A stretch of DNA of 43,800 nucleotides from NCBI GenBank assembly GCA_002319885.1, contig DCFT01000026.1, positions 1,223 through 45,022 on the forward strand, given 5' to 3'. Shown one piece after another: positions 17,141 to 26,001 of the stretch (the stretch's first letter is position 1; each line of letters begins with the position of its first letter). Below the pieces are notes generated by a model. It was given only the letters and a program-made list of their open reading frames with translations, did not search any database and had not been told where the DNA came from. A program made the translations under genes and the position numbers. The DNA is from Bacteroidales bacterium UBA1797. GTDB lineage: Bacteria > Bacteroidota > Bacteroidia > Bacteroidales > VadinHA17.

Positions 17141-19312
17141 TCAATTAAACCAATATGATAATTTAAGGACAAGTCCACGGTTTTTTATCCTGTAATCAGT
17201 AGGAGAGGAATTTTCTGTATATACAATAAAGAGGTCGGATACTGGTGCAAAACGCCACTGAAACCGGAAATTCAGATTAAGATTGTCTATCTGGGTGTTA
17301 TACTGAACAAAGCTTGTAAAAAAGAGCTTGTCAGTAAACGTAATATCAAGCTTGGGTCCAATTAGTAAAAATTGAGCACTTTTATAGGGAGAAGGCATTT
17401 CGATATTATTATAAGTTGTAATAATTGCCAGGCTTCCATAAGGTTGAACACGATAATACAATTCTCCGTCAAGCATCAGTTTTGTCCCATTATAGAATCC
17501 GCCGTATGTACTGCTGACCAGCCAGTTAAATGTTTTTCGTATATCTGAAGTAAAAGTGATACCCATTTCATTCCAGTTAAATTTGCTATTTTCAGGAAGA
17601 GGTATGCTTTCAGTATTGGTAGGATCAAAAGGTGACTGTAATTCAATAAAAGTATTTGTAGCATTGAGTACTAAAGTACTTTTATTCATCCATTCAACCT
17701 GGTAGAGAAGTTGTGCTACCCTGTCGGTGAGTTTCAGGGAAGGATCGAAATACATATCCATCTTATAAGCTGGTCCGTGGTCGGCAATTTTGCTGGAGGC
17801 CGGGAAAAACTTGTATTGGAAAACAGGGTTAATCTCATAGTACCCTTTTCTTCTGATATAACCTACTTCTGCCAGATAGTCAGCTCCTACCCACGATAGA
17901 TTCAAAGTTGCTGTCAGATACTGTGTGTTATATGCAAGATTTGCGGATACAGCTGCAGCATCATGGGAAGCCCCGGGGTAAAACGACTGATGGTAAAATG
18001 CTTTTCCCGCCCAATGGTTATCAGCACTTGCAAGATTATATTCAAGACCGGCAACCCGATTGAATTTATATGAGGAAGATAATACATCCGTAACCGGATT
18101 AATCAACTGCTTGTTAATAAAAAATGCGGTAATATTAGAGTGACTGAAAACCTTTCGCTGTATGGTTGCTACAGTAAAATTTTCAGCTTCTACTGTATCA
18201 TTTTTACCGGTTTGAATATCCATAAGTCCGATCCTCCAGTTATTTCCGATCTTACCACTCAATCTTGCCCCCGCCTGAACCGAACTCTCAAGACCTATAC
18301 GCCGTGAGAAGAATGGTCTGAGATTATCATTGCCCAGTTGTGCAAACAGGTCACTGTTTTCAAGGTAAAACTGTCTTTTTTCCGGAAAAAATAATTCAAA
18401 ACGATCAGTATTAGTAACCTGCCTGTCAACTTCAACCTGAGAATAATCTGGATTTACTGTCAGATCGAGGTTCATTGATGTTGACAAAATAATTTTGGCA
18501 TCAATTCCGGCATTTGCTTTAGGTTTAATTCCTTCTCCAGCCTCTTTGTTCTGAGTGGCTTTAGCTGATACATAGGGTATTAACGAAAATCTAAGGCCAG
18601 AGGGCGGAAGCGGCTTATCCCATACGAGTGTGCCGGTGAAAGCAAGTGTGGCAGTAGCAAACTGACGTGGCATAGGAGCCCAACTCGATTTTTCATTTGT
18701 TTTGAGATCAAGCCTGCTGAAATTAATTCCCCATTCTTTTGTACCTCCGTTGTAACGTATACTTCTGAACGGAATAGCAAATTCCGCTACCCAACGATCT
18801 TTATAATTCTTTACTGCAGATCTCCATTTAATGTCCCAGTCAAGATTTACTGTCCCTCCGTTTGCCTGAACACCGTCCCATTGTGCTCCTGCAGCAGAAA
18901 CTCCGAAAGCAAAACCATTGGTCTGATCATTATAAGTGTCGAGGAAAACAACAAAATTATCGTTCTTTAAAAAATTGAAGTCGCGTCGTAACGATTCAAC
19001 GGGACGTTTACCGGGGGTTGAATCATAGCAAACTATACCCACGTATAGTGTAGTCGCACTGTAGATCACCTTTACCTCAGTCTGTGCAGCTGCATAACCT
19101 GTATCAGTAGGCAGTACTCTCTGGAAGTTAGTTGCCTTATCTGCTGTGAGCCAGGCTGGTTCATCAAGAATTCCATCAATTGTAATTATATTATCTGTTT
19201 CTTTTGTATTTATCCTGTATTTCTCACGGTTGATTCCTTTTGACTGCCCAAAAAGTACTGTATTAAATACAAGGAGAATTGCAGTGCTGAATAAAAGTGC
19301 GGGTTTGATCAT
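17141..19312 (-). CDS. DUF5916 protein: CBM9-like domain plus outer-membrane beta-barrel
   Basis: The protein is 723 residues from ATG at 19312, which directly starts the signal peptide (MIKPALLFSTAILLVF, cleavage near FGQ). An in-frame ATG at 19336 would add eight residues. Residues about 40-190 form a carbohydrate-binding family 9-like domain (IDGILDEPAW near the start, YVGIVCYDS, FVVFLDTYNDQTNGFAFGVSAAGAQWDG, VAEFAIPFRSIRY). The rest, beginning FSLIPYVSAK, contains many alternating strands with the FFPEKRQFYLENSDLF motif and a C-terminal KLSYWFN ending suited to an outer-membrane barrel. This is the DUF5916 family, whose function is unknown. It leads a minus-strand operon with the hydrolase-like and lipoprotein genes. 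Confidence 0.87.
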   Translation of the reverse strand: MIKPALLFSTAILLVFNTVLFGQSKGINREKYRINTKETDNIITIDGILDEPAWLTADKATNFQRVLPTDTGYAAAQTEVKVIYSATTLYVGIVCYDSTPGKRPVESLRRDFNFLKNDNFVVFLDTYNDQTNGFAFGVSAAGAQWDGVQANGGTVNLDWDIKWRSAVKNYKDRWVAEFAIPFRSIRYNGGTKEWGINFSRLDLKTNEKSSWAPMPRQFATATLAFTGTLVWDKPLPPSGLRFSLIPYVSAKATQNKEAGEGIKPKANAGIDAKIILSTSMNLDLTVNPDYSQVEVDRQVTNTDRFELFFPEKRQFYLENSDLFAQLGNDNLRPFFSRRIGLESSVQAGARLSGKIGNNWRIGLMDIQTGKNDTVEAENFTVATIQRKVFSHSNITAFFINKQLINPVTDVLSSSYKFNRVAGLEYNLASADNHWAGKAFYHQSFYPGASHDAAAVSANLAYNTQYLTATLNLSWVGADYLAEVGYIRRKGYYEINPVFQYKFFPASSKIADHGPAYKMDMYFDPSLKLTDRVAQLLYQVEWMNKSTLVLNATNTFIELQSPFDPTNTESIPLPENSKFNWNEMGITFTSDIRKTFNWLVSSTYGGFYNGTKLMLDGELYYRVQPYGSLAIITTYNNIEMPSPYKSAQFLLIGPKLDITFTDKLFFTSFVQYNTQIDNLNLNFRFQWRFAPVSDLFIVYTENSSPTDYRIKNRGLVLKLSYWFN

Positions 19313-19587
19313 TGAAGAGTTTAAAATTTGCCACAAGATAAAAAAAGTTTATATACTCTCATTATCAGGATAAGCCGGTATTAGCCTGAATATCATAAAA
19401 AATGTTAAATAACGATTATATCAGGAACAATGCATCCTGATTGTATAATTGTGTTTAATACTATCCTGCCGTGAACACTAATGTATTATCCCGTGGGTTC
19501 ATTAAGTGTAATAAAATGTATTTCCTGTTTATCAGATCATTTAAATATTCTAATTTTATTGATAATGATTTTAGAATTTTTTCAGAT

Positions 19588-20334
19588 ATGATTATAGATA
19601 TAAGTTCCGATGCGACAGAGCTTGGTTTCAAAGCTGCCAGGTTTGCTGCAGCAAAGCTCAGGGAAGCAATAGAGAAAAGTGGCGAAGCGAGGCTTGTTGT
19701 TTCTACCGGTAATTCCCAATTTGAAACCTTAAAAGCCCTTCTGAATGAAAATATTGACTGGGAAAATGTAGAAGTTTTTCATCTCGATGAATATATAGGA
19801 CTTCCGGTGACACATGAGGCTAGTTTCAGAAGATATCTTTATGACCGTTTTGTCAATCATGTGAGTTTAAAAAAATTTCACAGTGTTGATGTTGAGGGTG
19901 ATTTAGATCAGATAATACGAACACTGACTTTCGAGATAAGAAAGAAACCGGTCGATATCGGACTGATAGGCATTGGCGTTAACGGACATATTGCCTTTAA
20001 TGATCCTCCGGCTGATTTTGATACACGCGAGGCATATATTATTGTAGATTTGGATTATCAATGCAGGTTGCAACAGGTAGATGAAGGATGGTTTAAATCA
20101 TTGAACGATGTACCGGTAAAAGCAGTCTCAATGACTCCATGGCAGATTATGCAATGCAAAACAATAATTTCGTGTGTGCCACATAAAGTTAAGGCCATAA
20201 GTGTACGTAATACACTTATTAATAAACTTACCAATATAGTTCCTGCAACATTACTTAAACAGCACAATGACTTTCATCTATATCTTGACAACGATTCGGC
20301 ATCTGAAATAATACCTTTAAAAAATGAAGTTTAG
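19588..20334 (+). CDS. nagB: Glucosamine-6-phosphate deaminase (NagB family)
   Basis: The enzyme converts glucosamine-6-phosphate to fructose-6-phosphate and ammonia in the cytoplasm. Motifs are VVSTGNSQFETL (phosphate loop), FHLDEYIGL (catalytic Asp) and GIGVNGHIAFNDPP (catalytic His). I chose ATG at 19588, giving 248 residues; upstream starts from 19471 add a hydrophobic, non-conserved 39-residue stretch. In E. coli NagB the residue two before the His is Asp141, whereas here it is Asn, as in Bacillus-type enzymes. It overlaps nagA by 11 bases. The pair feeds amino sugars into glycolysis. A related sugar-phosphate isomerase function is possible, but the nagA partner supports NagB. Confidence 0.88.
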   Translation: MIIDISSDATELGFKAARFAAAKLREAIEKSGEARLVVSTGNSQFETLKALLNENIDWENVEVFHLDEYIGLPVTHEASFRRYLYDRFVNHVSLKKFHSVDVEGDLDQIIRTLTFEIRKKPVDIGLIGIGVNGHIAFNDPPADFDTREAYIIVDLDYQCRLQQVDEGWFKSLNDVPVKAVSMTPWQIMQCKTIISCVPHKVKAISVRNTLINKLTNIVPATLLKQHNDFHLYLDNDSASEIIPLKNEV

Positions 20335-21478
20335 ACTTGAAGGAATTCATTATGAAACAGGGAAACCGGTCAGCATTGAAATCGCTGACGGTACCATTGA
20401 AAGTATAAATGATCAAACGGGTTCTCACGTTAATAATACAAACTTATTTATTGCACCCGGATTCATAGATAATCAGGTAAATGGTTTCGCAGGTGTTGAT
20501 TTCTCAGCCAATAATCTGTCAGTTAATGGTTTAGTTCAAGCTGCTGAAGCCCTCTGGCGGGAAGGTGTAACGACTTTTCTGCCTACACTTATTACCAGTA
20601 GTGATGAGAGCCTTGTAAAAAACCTGTCAATTCTTGAAAAAAACATAAGGACTAATGATTTATTGCGCTTATCAATTCCCGGATTTCATCTGGAAGGTCC
20701 ATATATTTCACCGGAGGAAGGTTTCAGAGGTTGTCATCCTGTATCACATATACGTAAGCCATCCCGTGACGAATTCTTAAGATATCAGGAGGCTGCAGGC
20801 GGAAAAATAGTACAGATCACCCTTGCACCGGAAATTTCAGGTGCTATGGAATTCTTAAAGTATTGTGTTAAAGATGGAATTGTGGTAGCTCTTGGACATA
20901 CAAATGCGACAGCTGATCAGATCACCCGGGCTGTTGATAATGGAGCAAGGTTATCAACGCATCTCGGGAATGGTTGTGCAAATTTCATACATCGTCATAA
21001 TAATCCAATCTGGCCTCAGCTTGACAATGAACGATTAATACCCACTATTATTGCTGATGGTCATCATCTGTTGCCCGAGGAGATAAGAGTTTTTTATAAA
21101 GTTAAAGGTCCTGATAATATTATACTTACATCAGATGTTGTTTATTTGGCGGGTATGGCTCCCGGGAAGTATTGTCTTTTTGAAAATGAAGTTATCCTTA
21201 CTGAAGATGGGAGGCTCTTAAATCCGGAACTGAATTGTATGGCAGGAGCCTCTTTTTCTTTAAAGAGAGGAGTTGAAAATATAATGAATTTTACAGGCTG
21301 TTCACTTGCAAATGCTGTAAAAATGGCTTCATGGAATGTTGCCAGGGTATATGATCTGAACAAAAGGGGGAAACTGGCTCCTGGTAAAAGAGCAGATATT
21401 ATTATGTTTGAAAGAACTGGTAATCAACTACAAATTAGCAGGACATATCTGAAAGGTCAATTGGTCTTTCAGGCATGA
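20324..21478 (+). CDS. nagA: N-acetylglucosamine-6-phosphate deacetylase
   Basis: NagA removes acetate from N-acetylglucosamine-6-phosphate, giving the substrate of NagB. The 384-residue amidohydrolase shows FIDNQVNGFAGVDF, FHLEGPYISPEEG (metal-binding Glu), ALGHTNATADQ and LSTHLGNG (metal-ligand His residues). IIADGHHL and LTSDVVYLAG follow, the latter carrying the catalytic Asp, and the C-terminus closes with LAPGKRADIIMFE. The ATG at 20324 lies inside the end of nagB. Overlap and order indicate one operon for amino-sugar catabolism, from peptidoglycan recycling or chitin-type glycans. No transporter or regulator of this pathway is adjacent. Confidence 0.95.
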   Translation: MKFRLEGIHYETGKPVSIEIADGTIESINDQTGSHVNNTNLFIAPGFIDNQVNGFAGVDFSANNLSVNGLVQAAEALWREGVTTFLPTLITSSDESLVKNLSILEKNIRTNDLLRLSIPGFHLEGPYISPEEGFRGCHPVSHIRKPSRDEFLRYQEAAGGKIVQITLAPEISGAMEFLKYCVKDGIVVALGHTNATADQITRAVDNGARLSTHLGNGCANFIHRHNNPIWPQLDNERLIPTIIADGHHLLPEEIRVFYKVKGPDNIILTSDVVYLAGMAPGKYCLFENEVILTEDGRLLNPELNCMAGASFSLKRGVENIMNFTGCSLANAVKMASWNVARVYDLNKRGKLAPGKRADIIMFERTGNQLQISRTYLKGQLVFQA

Positions 21479-21554
21479 AATCGGTACAGGAATTTTTTAA
21501 ACATGAACCACTCACTATCACTTAATAATATTTAACTATTGTATATTATTTTCC

Positions 21555-21586
21555 TTTGGTATTAATTAATTCTATTAATATCTTTG
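21555..21586 (+). promoter_or_regulatory. Bacteroidota-type promoter for tatA
   Basis: TTTG at 21555-21558 (-33) and TATCTTTG at 21579-21586 (-7, consensus TAnnTTTG) are separated by 20 bp, which is standard spacing. Transcription would begin near 21593. This lies past the alternative TTG start at 21584 and supports ATG 21611 as the real start of tatA. It is the best canonical promoter match I found in the window. Confidence 0.6.
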
Positions 21587-21610
21587 GCCCTAACTTTAAT
21601 AATTAAAAAA

Positions 21611-21799
21611 ATGGGAAATTTAGGAGCTACTGAGATTTTACTGATTCTGGTTGTTGTAGTACTTCTTTTTGGCGGCAGGAAGATTCCTGAACTAATGAAG
21701 GGTATAGGGCAGGGTATGAAAGAATTCAAAAAAGCTTCCCGTTTGGATGATGAGAGTGACAAACCAAGCTCTGAACACAAAGAAGAAGAAAAAAAATAA
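21611..21799 (+). CDS. tatA: Sec-independent protein translocase TatA
   Basis: TatA forms the protein-conducting part of the twin-arginine system that exports folded proteins. The 62-residue protein has the expected short hydrophobic helix (about residues 6-20, ATEILLILVVVVLLFGG), the hinge GGRKIPELM, an amphipathic helix (GIGQGMKEFKKA) and a charged, Lys/Glu-rich tail. ATG at 21611 gives the normal N-terminus MGNLGATEIL. No tatC or tatB is adjacent. At least three proteins encoded downstream in this window carry twin-arginine-like signals, so the system is used locally. Confidence 0.94.
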   Translation: MGNLGATEILLILVVVVLLFGGRKIPELMKGIGQGMKEFKKASRLDDESDKPSSEHKEEEKK

Positions 21800-21854
21800 T
21801 GATTGACTCTTTCATGCATTGGAAAACAGTTGTTGTTTTGTAATGTATTGTAAA

Positions 21855-23450
21855 TCAGTCTGAAATACTATATTTTGGTATTTTTCTATGTTTTGTTCCC
21901 TGTTCATAGCTGTAAGCTATTTCGAGCAGGAGAGGTTCATCCCATGCTTTTCCAAAGAATGTTATCCCGACAGGCAATTCATCAATAAATCCCATCGGAA
22001 CGGTAATAGCAGGATATCCCGATATAGCTGCCAGGGAAGAACTTCCTCCGATAAAATGATCTCCCAGAATAAGATCAGTTTTCCAGGCAGGAGAACCTGT
22101 CGGCGCAATAATTGCATCCAACCTGTTGCCATTCATTACTTTATCTATACCATTTTCTCTTGTGGCTTTGGTCATTACAGCCAGAGCTTTTTTATATTCT
22201 ACCGAATTAAGATCGCCTTTTTGTTCTGCCTGTTCAAGAATATTCTGATCGAAATATCTTAGTTCAATAGTGTCTGATTTATTAAACGCAATCAGTTCTT
22301 TAATGTTTTTAACAGGGCACCCACTGCCTGGCCCGGCGAAGTATTTATTAAGACCATCTTTAAACTCGTAAAGTAATACCTGGAATGAGGCATCTTCATA
22401 ATTCTGACCTTTTGGAAATTCTATCTCAAATACTTCTGCGCCATTTTTTTTAAGGTCCACAACGGCTTTATTCATCAGTGTATCAACTTTATCAGAAAAG
22501 CCCATTGCCTTTCGTAACAAACCAATCCTTTTGCCTTTCAATCCATCTTTTTTCAGAAATCTTGTATAATCGGTACATGATTTACCCTGCGAAGCAAATG
22601 TTTTAGAGTCTGACGAATCAATACCCGTCAGAGCGCCTAATGTTAAAGCAACATCTTCTACCGTACGGCCCATCGGTCCCGGTGTATCCTGTGTGAACGA
22701 AATGGGAATAATTCCTGAGCGGCTTATAAGGCCGACTGTTGGCTTAATCCCAACAATTCCATTATTATTTGAGGGACAAACTATTGATCCGTTGGTTTCG
22801 GTACCAATAGCAACCATACAAAGATTTGCAGAAACAGCTACCCCTGATCCTGAACTTGATCCACACGGATTGCGGTCGAGTACATAAGGATTCTTAGTTT
22901 GCCCCCCAACGCCACTCCATCCGCTTGATGACATTCTGGCCCTGAAATTTGCCCACTCACTGAGATTTGATTTTGCAATTATTACTGCTCCGGCTTCCCG
23001 TAATTTACCGGCTACATAACTATCAGCAGATGGAAAAGAACTTCTTAGAACTGTTGCCCCTGCTGTTGTTGGCATCCTGTCGTGAGTGTCAATATTATCT
23101 TTCAGAATTACAGGCACTCCGAATAATGGACCCGGGGTTTTGCCGGATGCCGCCTCTTTGTCAAGCTTTTCAGCTATTTCAAGAGCATCGGGGTTTATTG
23201 CAATAACAGAATTAAGCATCGGGCCATCTTTATCGATTTCGTTGATGCGGTCAAGATAGACCTTAACGACATCTCTCACAGTATATTTACCTTCTCTGTA
23301 TCCCCTTTGAAGCTGTGAAATCGTTAACTCTTCTATCCAGCTATTATCAGTTCTTTTTACCGCATTTGTATTGACGGTTGATTTGCAGGCAGAAAAGCAC
23401 AGTACTGCAGTGATGAACAAAAACGATAATCCGGTGAATTTTGCTTTCAT
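21855..23450 (-). CDS. Lipoprotein amidase (amidase signature family)
   Basis: The 531-residue protein starts with a lipoprotein signal (CFSACKSTVN, Cys about 21). The amidase-signature core has VILKDNID (catalytic Lys), then CGSSSGSGVAVSANL and GTETNGSIVCPS (cis-Ser and nucleophile Ser region), followed by GIVGIKPTVGLISR. All Ser-cisSer-Lys elements are therefore present. Members hydrolyse amides or esters in many pathways; periplasmic or outer-membrane homologues in Bacteroidota have no single established substrate. It is convergent with tatA and stands alone. It is not likely to be GatA, because of the export signal and the absence of gatB/gatC. Confidence 0.9.
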   Translation of the reverse strand: MKAKFTGLSFLFITAVLCFSACKSTVNTNAVKRTDNSWIEELTISQLQRGYREGKYTVRDVVKVYLDRINEIDKDGPMLNSVIAINPDALEIAEKLDKEAASGKTPGPLFGVPVILKDNIDTHDRMPTTAGATVLRSSFPSADSYVAGKLREAGAVIIAKSNLSEWANFRARMSSSGWSGVGGQTKNPYVLDRNPCGSSSGSGVAVSANLCMVAIGTETNGSIVCPSNNNGIVGIKPTVGLISRSGIIPISFTQDTPGPMGRTVEDVALTLGALTGIDSSDSKTFASQGKSCTDYTRFLKKDGLKGKRIGLLRKAMGFSDKVDTLMNKAVVDLKKNGAEVFEIEFPKGQNYEDASFQVLLYEFKDGLNKYFAGPGSGCPVKNIKELIAFNKSDTIELRYFDQNILEQAEQKGDLNSVEYKKALAVMTKATRENGIDKVMNGNRLDAIIAPTGSPAWKTDLILGDHFIGGSSSLAAISGYPAITVPMGFIDELPVGITFFGKAWDEPLLLEIAYSYEQGTKHRKIPKYSISD

Positions 23451-23478
23451 AATCTTGTGGAATTATTTTTTAATTATG

Positions 23479-23643
23479 GGTGTGTCGAAAAAGTTCTTTT
23501 TTACCACAAAGAACACTAAGGATGCACAAAGTGCACAAAGTTAAAACCCTATATTTCAGTTCTTTGGATTCATTGTATTCCAGATGTTCTTTGAATTCTT
23601 TATGTTCTTTGTGGTTAACGGATTTCATCTTTTTCAACAGGCC
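23479..23643. mobile_element. MITE-like non-autonomous element, about 165 bp
   Basis: The ends are imperfect terminal inverted repeats: GGTGTGTCGAAAAAG at 23479-23493 and the inverse of GGCCTGTTGAAAAAG at 23629-23643, identical at 12 of 15 positions. Inside, a second inverted repeat is formed by TTACCACAAAGAACA (from 23501) and its near-inverse ending at 23618 (TGTTCTTTGTGGTTAA). Repeats of CACAAAG/CAAAGAAC type fill the arms. No transposase or credible protein is encoded. CACAAAGAACA-rich elements recur in many environmental Bacteroidota genomes, and this has the layout of a MITE in the gap between the amidase and xdhC. Confidence 0.6.
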
Positions 23644-23698
23644 TAATGTATATCATGTTCTATATCCTCTAAAATTATGAATATTAAATCAATTTGAA

Positions 23699-23706
23699 TA
23701 AATTTG
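23699..23706 (+). promoter_or_regulatory. Candidate -7 element for the xdhC operon
   Basis: TAAATTTG fits TAnnTTTG and lies about 88 bp before the xdhC ATG, just past the MITE-like element. No convincing -33 box is seen at normal spacing. If real, transcription would start shortly after the inserted element, so the insertion may have shaped this promoter. Confidence 0.3.
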
Positions 23707-23793
23707 TTGTGAAAGAATTGACACCAGTTATTCGAGACGCTCAGGTTGGGTGGCTCTACAATACAATATCAATGTTTGTGGTACATCAGGAAT

Positions 23794-24858
23794 ATGAAAA
23801 ATATTTATCTGCAATTTCTTGATCTTCTGTCCGATAAATCCAATTTGGTTCTTGCTACGGTTACCAGCACTTTCGGTTCTACACCTCAGAAACCCGGGAG
23901 TTCAGCTATATTTGATGACAGTGGACTTATTGCCGGTACTGTGGGAGGAGGAGTGGTGGAAAGAAAAGTAGTGAAATTGGCCGGCGAGGCTATACTATCA
24001 AAAAAATCATCGCACTGCCATTTTAACCTTGGGAATGATATCTCAAAATCAGACGAGGCTATTTGTGGAGGACAGATAAGTGTCCTCATTGATGGCAATA
24101 TAATGAATCATAAATATGTCTTCGAGCAGCTTAAGAAATCAATGGAAGACAGGATTCCGGGAGTACTGATAACAATGGTCACTGCATTCACAGAAGACAA
24201 TGTACTTATCAACCGTTATTGGATGACAGGCACTGTAATACCACCTATACCTGATACCTTTCTTGAGAAAATAGAACCGGTAGTTATTACTATGCTTGAG
24301 GGAGGCAATCAATCAGACTACAGGGAATTGGAACTTAAAATACCCGATGAGGAACCATCGTCGTTGTTTTTTCTTGAAGCGGTTTTCCCTCCATCCAAAC
24401 TTGTGATAGCCGGAGCGGGACATGTAGGCAGAGCGCTTGCACATCTTGCCGATATGCTCGATTTTGTGGTTACTGTTATTGACGATCGTCCTGAGTTTGC
24501 CTGTATTGAAAATATTCCTGAAGCAAGCAATCTTATTGTAAGCGATATCGGGCAGGCAATAGAAGATTTAAAGAAGACAAAAGACACTTATATAGTGATT
24601 GTTACGCATGGCCATAAGGATGATGCTGCTGCACTTAAATCGTGCATAAGATCTGAGGTGGCTTATATAGGAATGATAGGGAGTAAAGTCAAAATTGCGG
24701 CTATCCGGGAAAATTTTATCCGGAATGGATGGGCGACTATCGGACAATGGGAAGCTGTTCATACTCCAATCGGACTCGAAATTAAATCCAGAACGGTTGC
24801 AGAAATTGCCTTAAGTATTGCTGCACAACTTGTCTTAGTTCGTAATAGCACAAAATAA
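23794..24858 (+). CDS. XdhC-family molybdenum cofactor insertion/maturation protein
   Basis: XdhC proteins bind molybdenum cofactor and help sulfurate it and insert it into xanthine dehydrogenase-family enzymes. The 354-residue product from ATG 23794 has the N-terminal XdhC domain (GSTPQKPGSSAIFDDSGLIAGTVGGGVVE) and a C-terminal Rossmann-like domain (VIAGAGHVGRALAHLADML, then VTVIDDRPEF). The end contains SKVKIAAIRENF and AVHTPIGLEI, typical of the XdhC C-terminal domain. An in-frame start at 23746 would add 16 non-conserved residues. It is the first gene of a four-gene molybdenum hydroxylase operon. Confidence 0.92.
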   Translation: MKNIYLQFLDLLSDKSNLVLATVTSTFGSTPQKPGSSAIFDDSGLIAGTVGGGVVERKVVKLAGEAILSKKSSHCHFNLGNDISKSDEAICGGQISVLIDGNIMNHKYVFEQLKKSMEDRIPGVLITMVTAFTEDNVLINRYWMTGTVIPPIPDTFLEKIEPVVITMLEGGNQSDYRELELKIPDEEPSSLFFLEAVFPPSKLVIAGAGHVGRALAHLADMLDFVVTVIDDRPEFACIENIPEASNLIVSDIGQAIEDLKKTKDTYIVIVTHGHKDDAAALKSCIRSEVAYIGMIGSKVKIAAIRENFIRNGWATIGQWEAVHTPIGLEIKSRTVAEIALSIAAQLVLVRNSTK

Positions 24859-24926
24859 GAAGGCAGGCTCGATTCCCTGGATTTATAAAATTCATGCTGT
24901 GAAGTTGTAATTCATATTTAATAATT

Positions 24927-25520
24927 ATGACTGATTTTTTAGCTATCATTCTTGCAGGCGGTGAATCCAAAAGGATGGGATTTCCAAAAATGCTTTTAGC
25001 ATTCAGGGGGAAGACGATGGTGGAAAACGTAATTGGAAATGTGGCTGATTCCAGAGTCGATGAGATAGTAGTAGTATTAGGTGCTTCAAGTGAGAAAATA
25101 ATAGAGAAGACAGAGCACCTGAATGTAAAACACTGCTTTAATGAAAATTTTAAAGAAGGAATGCTATCGTCGGTAAAATGCGGATTCAGAAACCTGCCTG
25201 CTGAATATAAAGCAGTTCTTGTATTTCAGGGTGATCAGCCGTTAATAACTCCAAAAGTAATTAATTCAGTAATTGAGGCATATTTGTCATCGGGAAAAGG
25301 TTTAGTTATCCCTGTTTATAACAAGAGACGGGGACATCCACTTCTTATAGAAAAAAGATACGGTGCCGAAATAGAAAAGCTTACAGCTGAAGAGGGTTTA
25401 CATGCCCTGGCAGCTAAGTTTTACGGGGATGTTCTGGAAGTTGAGGTAGACGAGCCAGGTATCCTCAGGGATATTGATACTTATGAGGAATATGAAAATG
25501 AAATAAATCAAATTAAATAG
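24927..25520 (+). CDS. MobA/MocA-like nucleotidyltransferase (molybdenum cofactor cytidylyltransferase type)
   Basis: The 197-residue protein has the NTP-transferase motif LAGGESKRMGFPKMLLAF, followed by VFQGDQPLITPKV (acidic metal site) and a product-binding region with RRGHPLLI. In operons with XdhC and a molybdenum hydroxylase, this family is MocA, which adds CMP to molybdopterin to make the MCD cofactor. A GMP-adding MobA is less likely because the target enzymes are of the xanthine dehydrogenase family. It precedes the 2Fe-2S gene by only two bases, and the gap from xdhC is about 70 bp. Confidence 0.88.
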   Translation: MTDFLAIILAGGESKRMGFPKMLLAFRGKTMVENVIGNVADSRVDEIVVVLGASSEKIIEKTEHLNVKHCFNENFKEGMLSSVKCGFRNLPAEYKAVLVFQGDQPLITPKVINSVIEAYLSSGKGLVIPVYNKRRGHPLLIEKRYGAEIEKLTAEEGLHALAAKFYGDVLEVEVDEPGILRDIDTYEEYENEINQIK

Positions 25521-25522
25521 TT

Positions 25523-25999
25523 ATGGAAGAGACAATTAAATTTCAGTTAAACGGAAAGAAAACCGAAGCTCTCATTGATCCTGGCCAGACACTTCTATGG
25601 GTTTTAAGGAATCATTTCGGACTGACCGGAACAAAATTTGGTTGCGGGATGGGATTCTGTGGATCCTGTACCGTTCTTATTGATAATGAACCTGTAAGAT
25701 CCTGCCAGTTATCGGTAGGTGAGGCTGCTGGTAAAAATATTGTAACCATAGAAGGTCTTTCATCAGATGGGAAACTACACCCTGTTCAGAAAGCTTTCGT
25801 GGAACATGATTCATTGCAATGTGGATACTGTACTCCAGGTATGATAATGAATGCCACAGGACTGCTTTTAAAGAACCCTTCTCCAACAGTAGAGGAGATA
25901 AAGAAAGGCATGGAAGACAATTATTGCCGTTGTGGAGCACATAAAAGAATAATTGAGGCAGTTCAGACAGCTTCAAAAGATATGAAAGGAGGGAAGTAA
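25523..25999 (+). CDS. 2Fe-2S subunit of a xanthine dehydrogenase-family enzyme
   Basis: The 158-residue protein has two [2Fe-2S] clusters. The plant-type cluster has Cys41, Cys46, Cys49 and Cys61 (CGMGFCGSC...C). The helical-domain cluster has Cys100, Cys103, Cys135 and Cys137 (CGYCTPGMI and CRCG). It relays electrons from the molybdenum centre. No export signal is visible, and the partner subunit carries a Tat signal, so it probably travels with that subunit through Tat as a folded complex, as known for IorAB- and PaoABC-type enzymes. Two bases separate it from the following gene. Confidence 0.94.
   Translation: MEETIKFQLNGKKTEALIDPGQTLLWVLRNHFGLTGTKFGCGMGFCGSCTVLIDNEPVRSCQLSVGEAAGKNIVTIEGLSSDGKLHPVQKAFVEHDSLQCGYCTPGMIMNATGLLLKNPSPTVEEIKKGMEDNYCRCGAHKRIIEAVQTASKDMKGGK
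25984..25990 (+). promoter_or_regulatory. Strong Shine-Dalgarno sequence for the molybdopterin subunit
   Basis: The final codons of the 2Fe-2S gene contain AAAGGAGGG, ending about nine bases before the ATG at 26002. A near-perfect anti-16S match is uncommon in Bacteroidota, where leaders are usually AT-rich without it. It probably secures translation of the catalytic subunit from the shared mRNA. Confidence 0.45.
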
Positions 26000-26001
26000 T
26001 T

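Noticed and set aside
19471..19587. A 39-residue N-terminal extension on NagB
   Set aside because: It is not conserved in the family, and the normal start motif begins at the ATG at 19588.
21855..23450. Amidase as the GatA subunit of tRNA amidotransferase
   Set aside because: It has a lipoprotein signal and no gatB or gatC neighbour, so it acts in the envelope.
23480..23680. 66-residue frame inside the MITE-like element
   Set aside because: It consists almost wholly of translated inverted repeats and has no family match.
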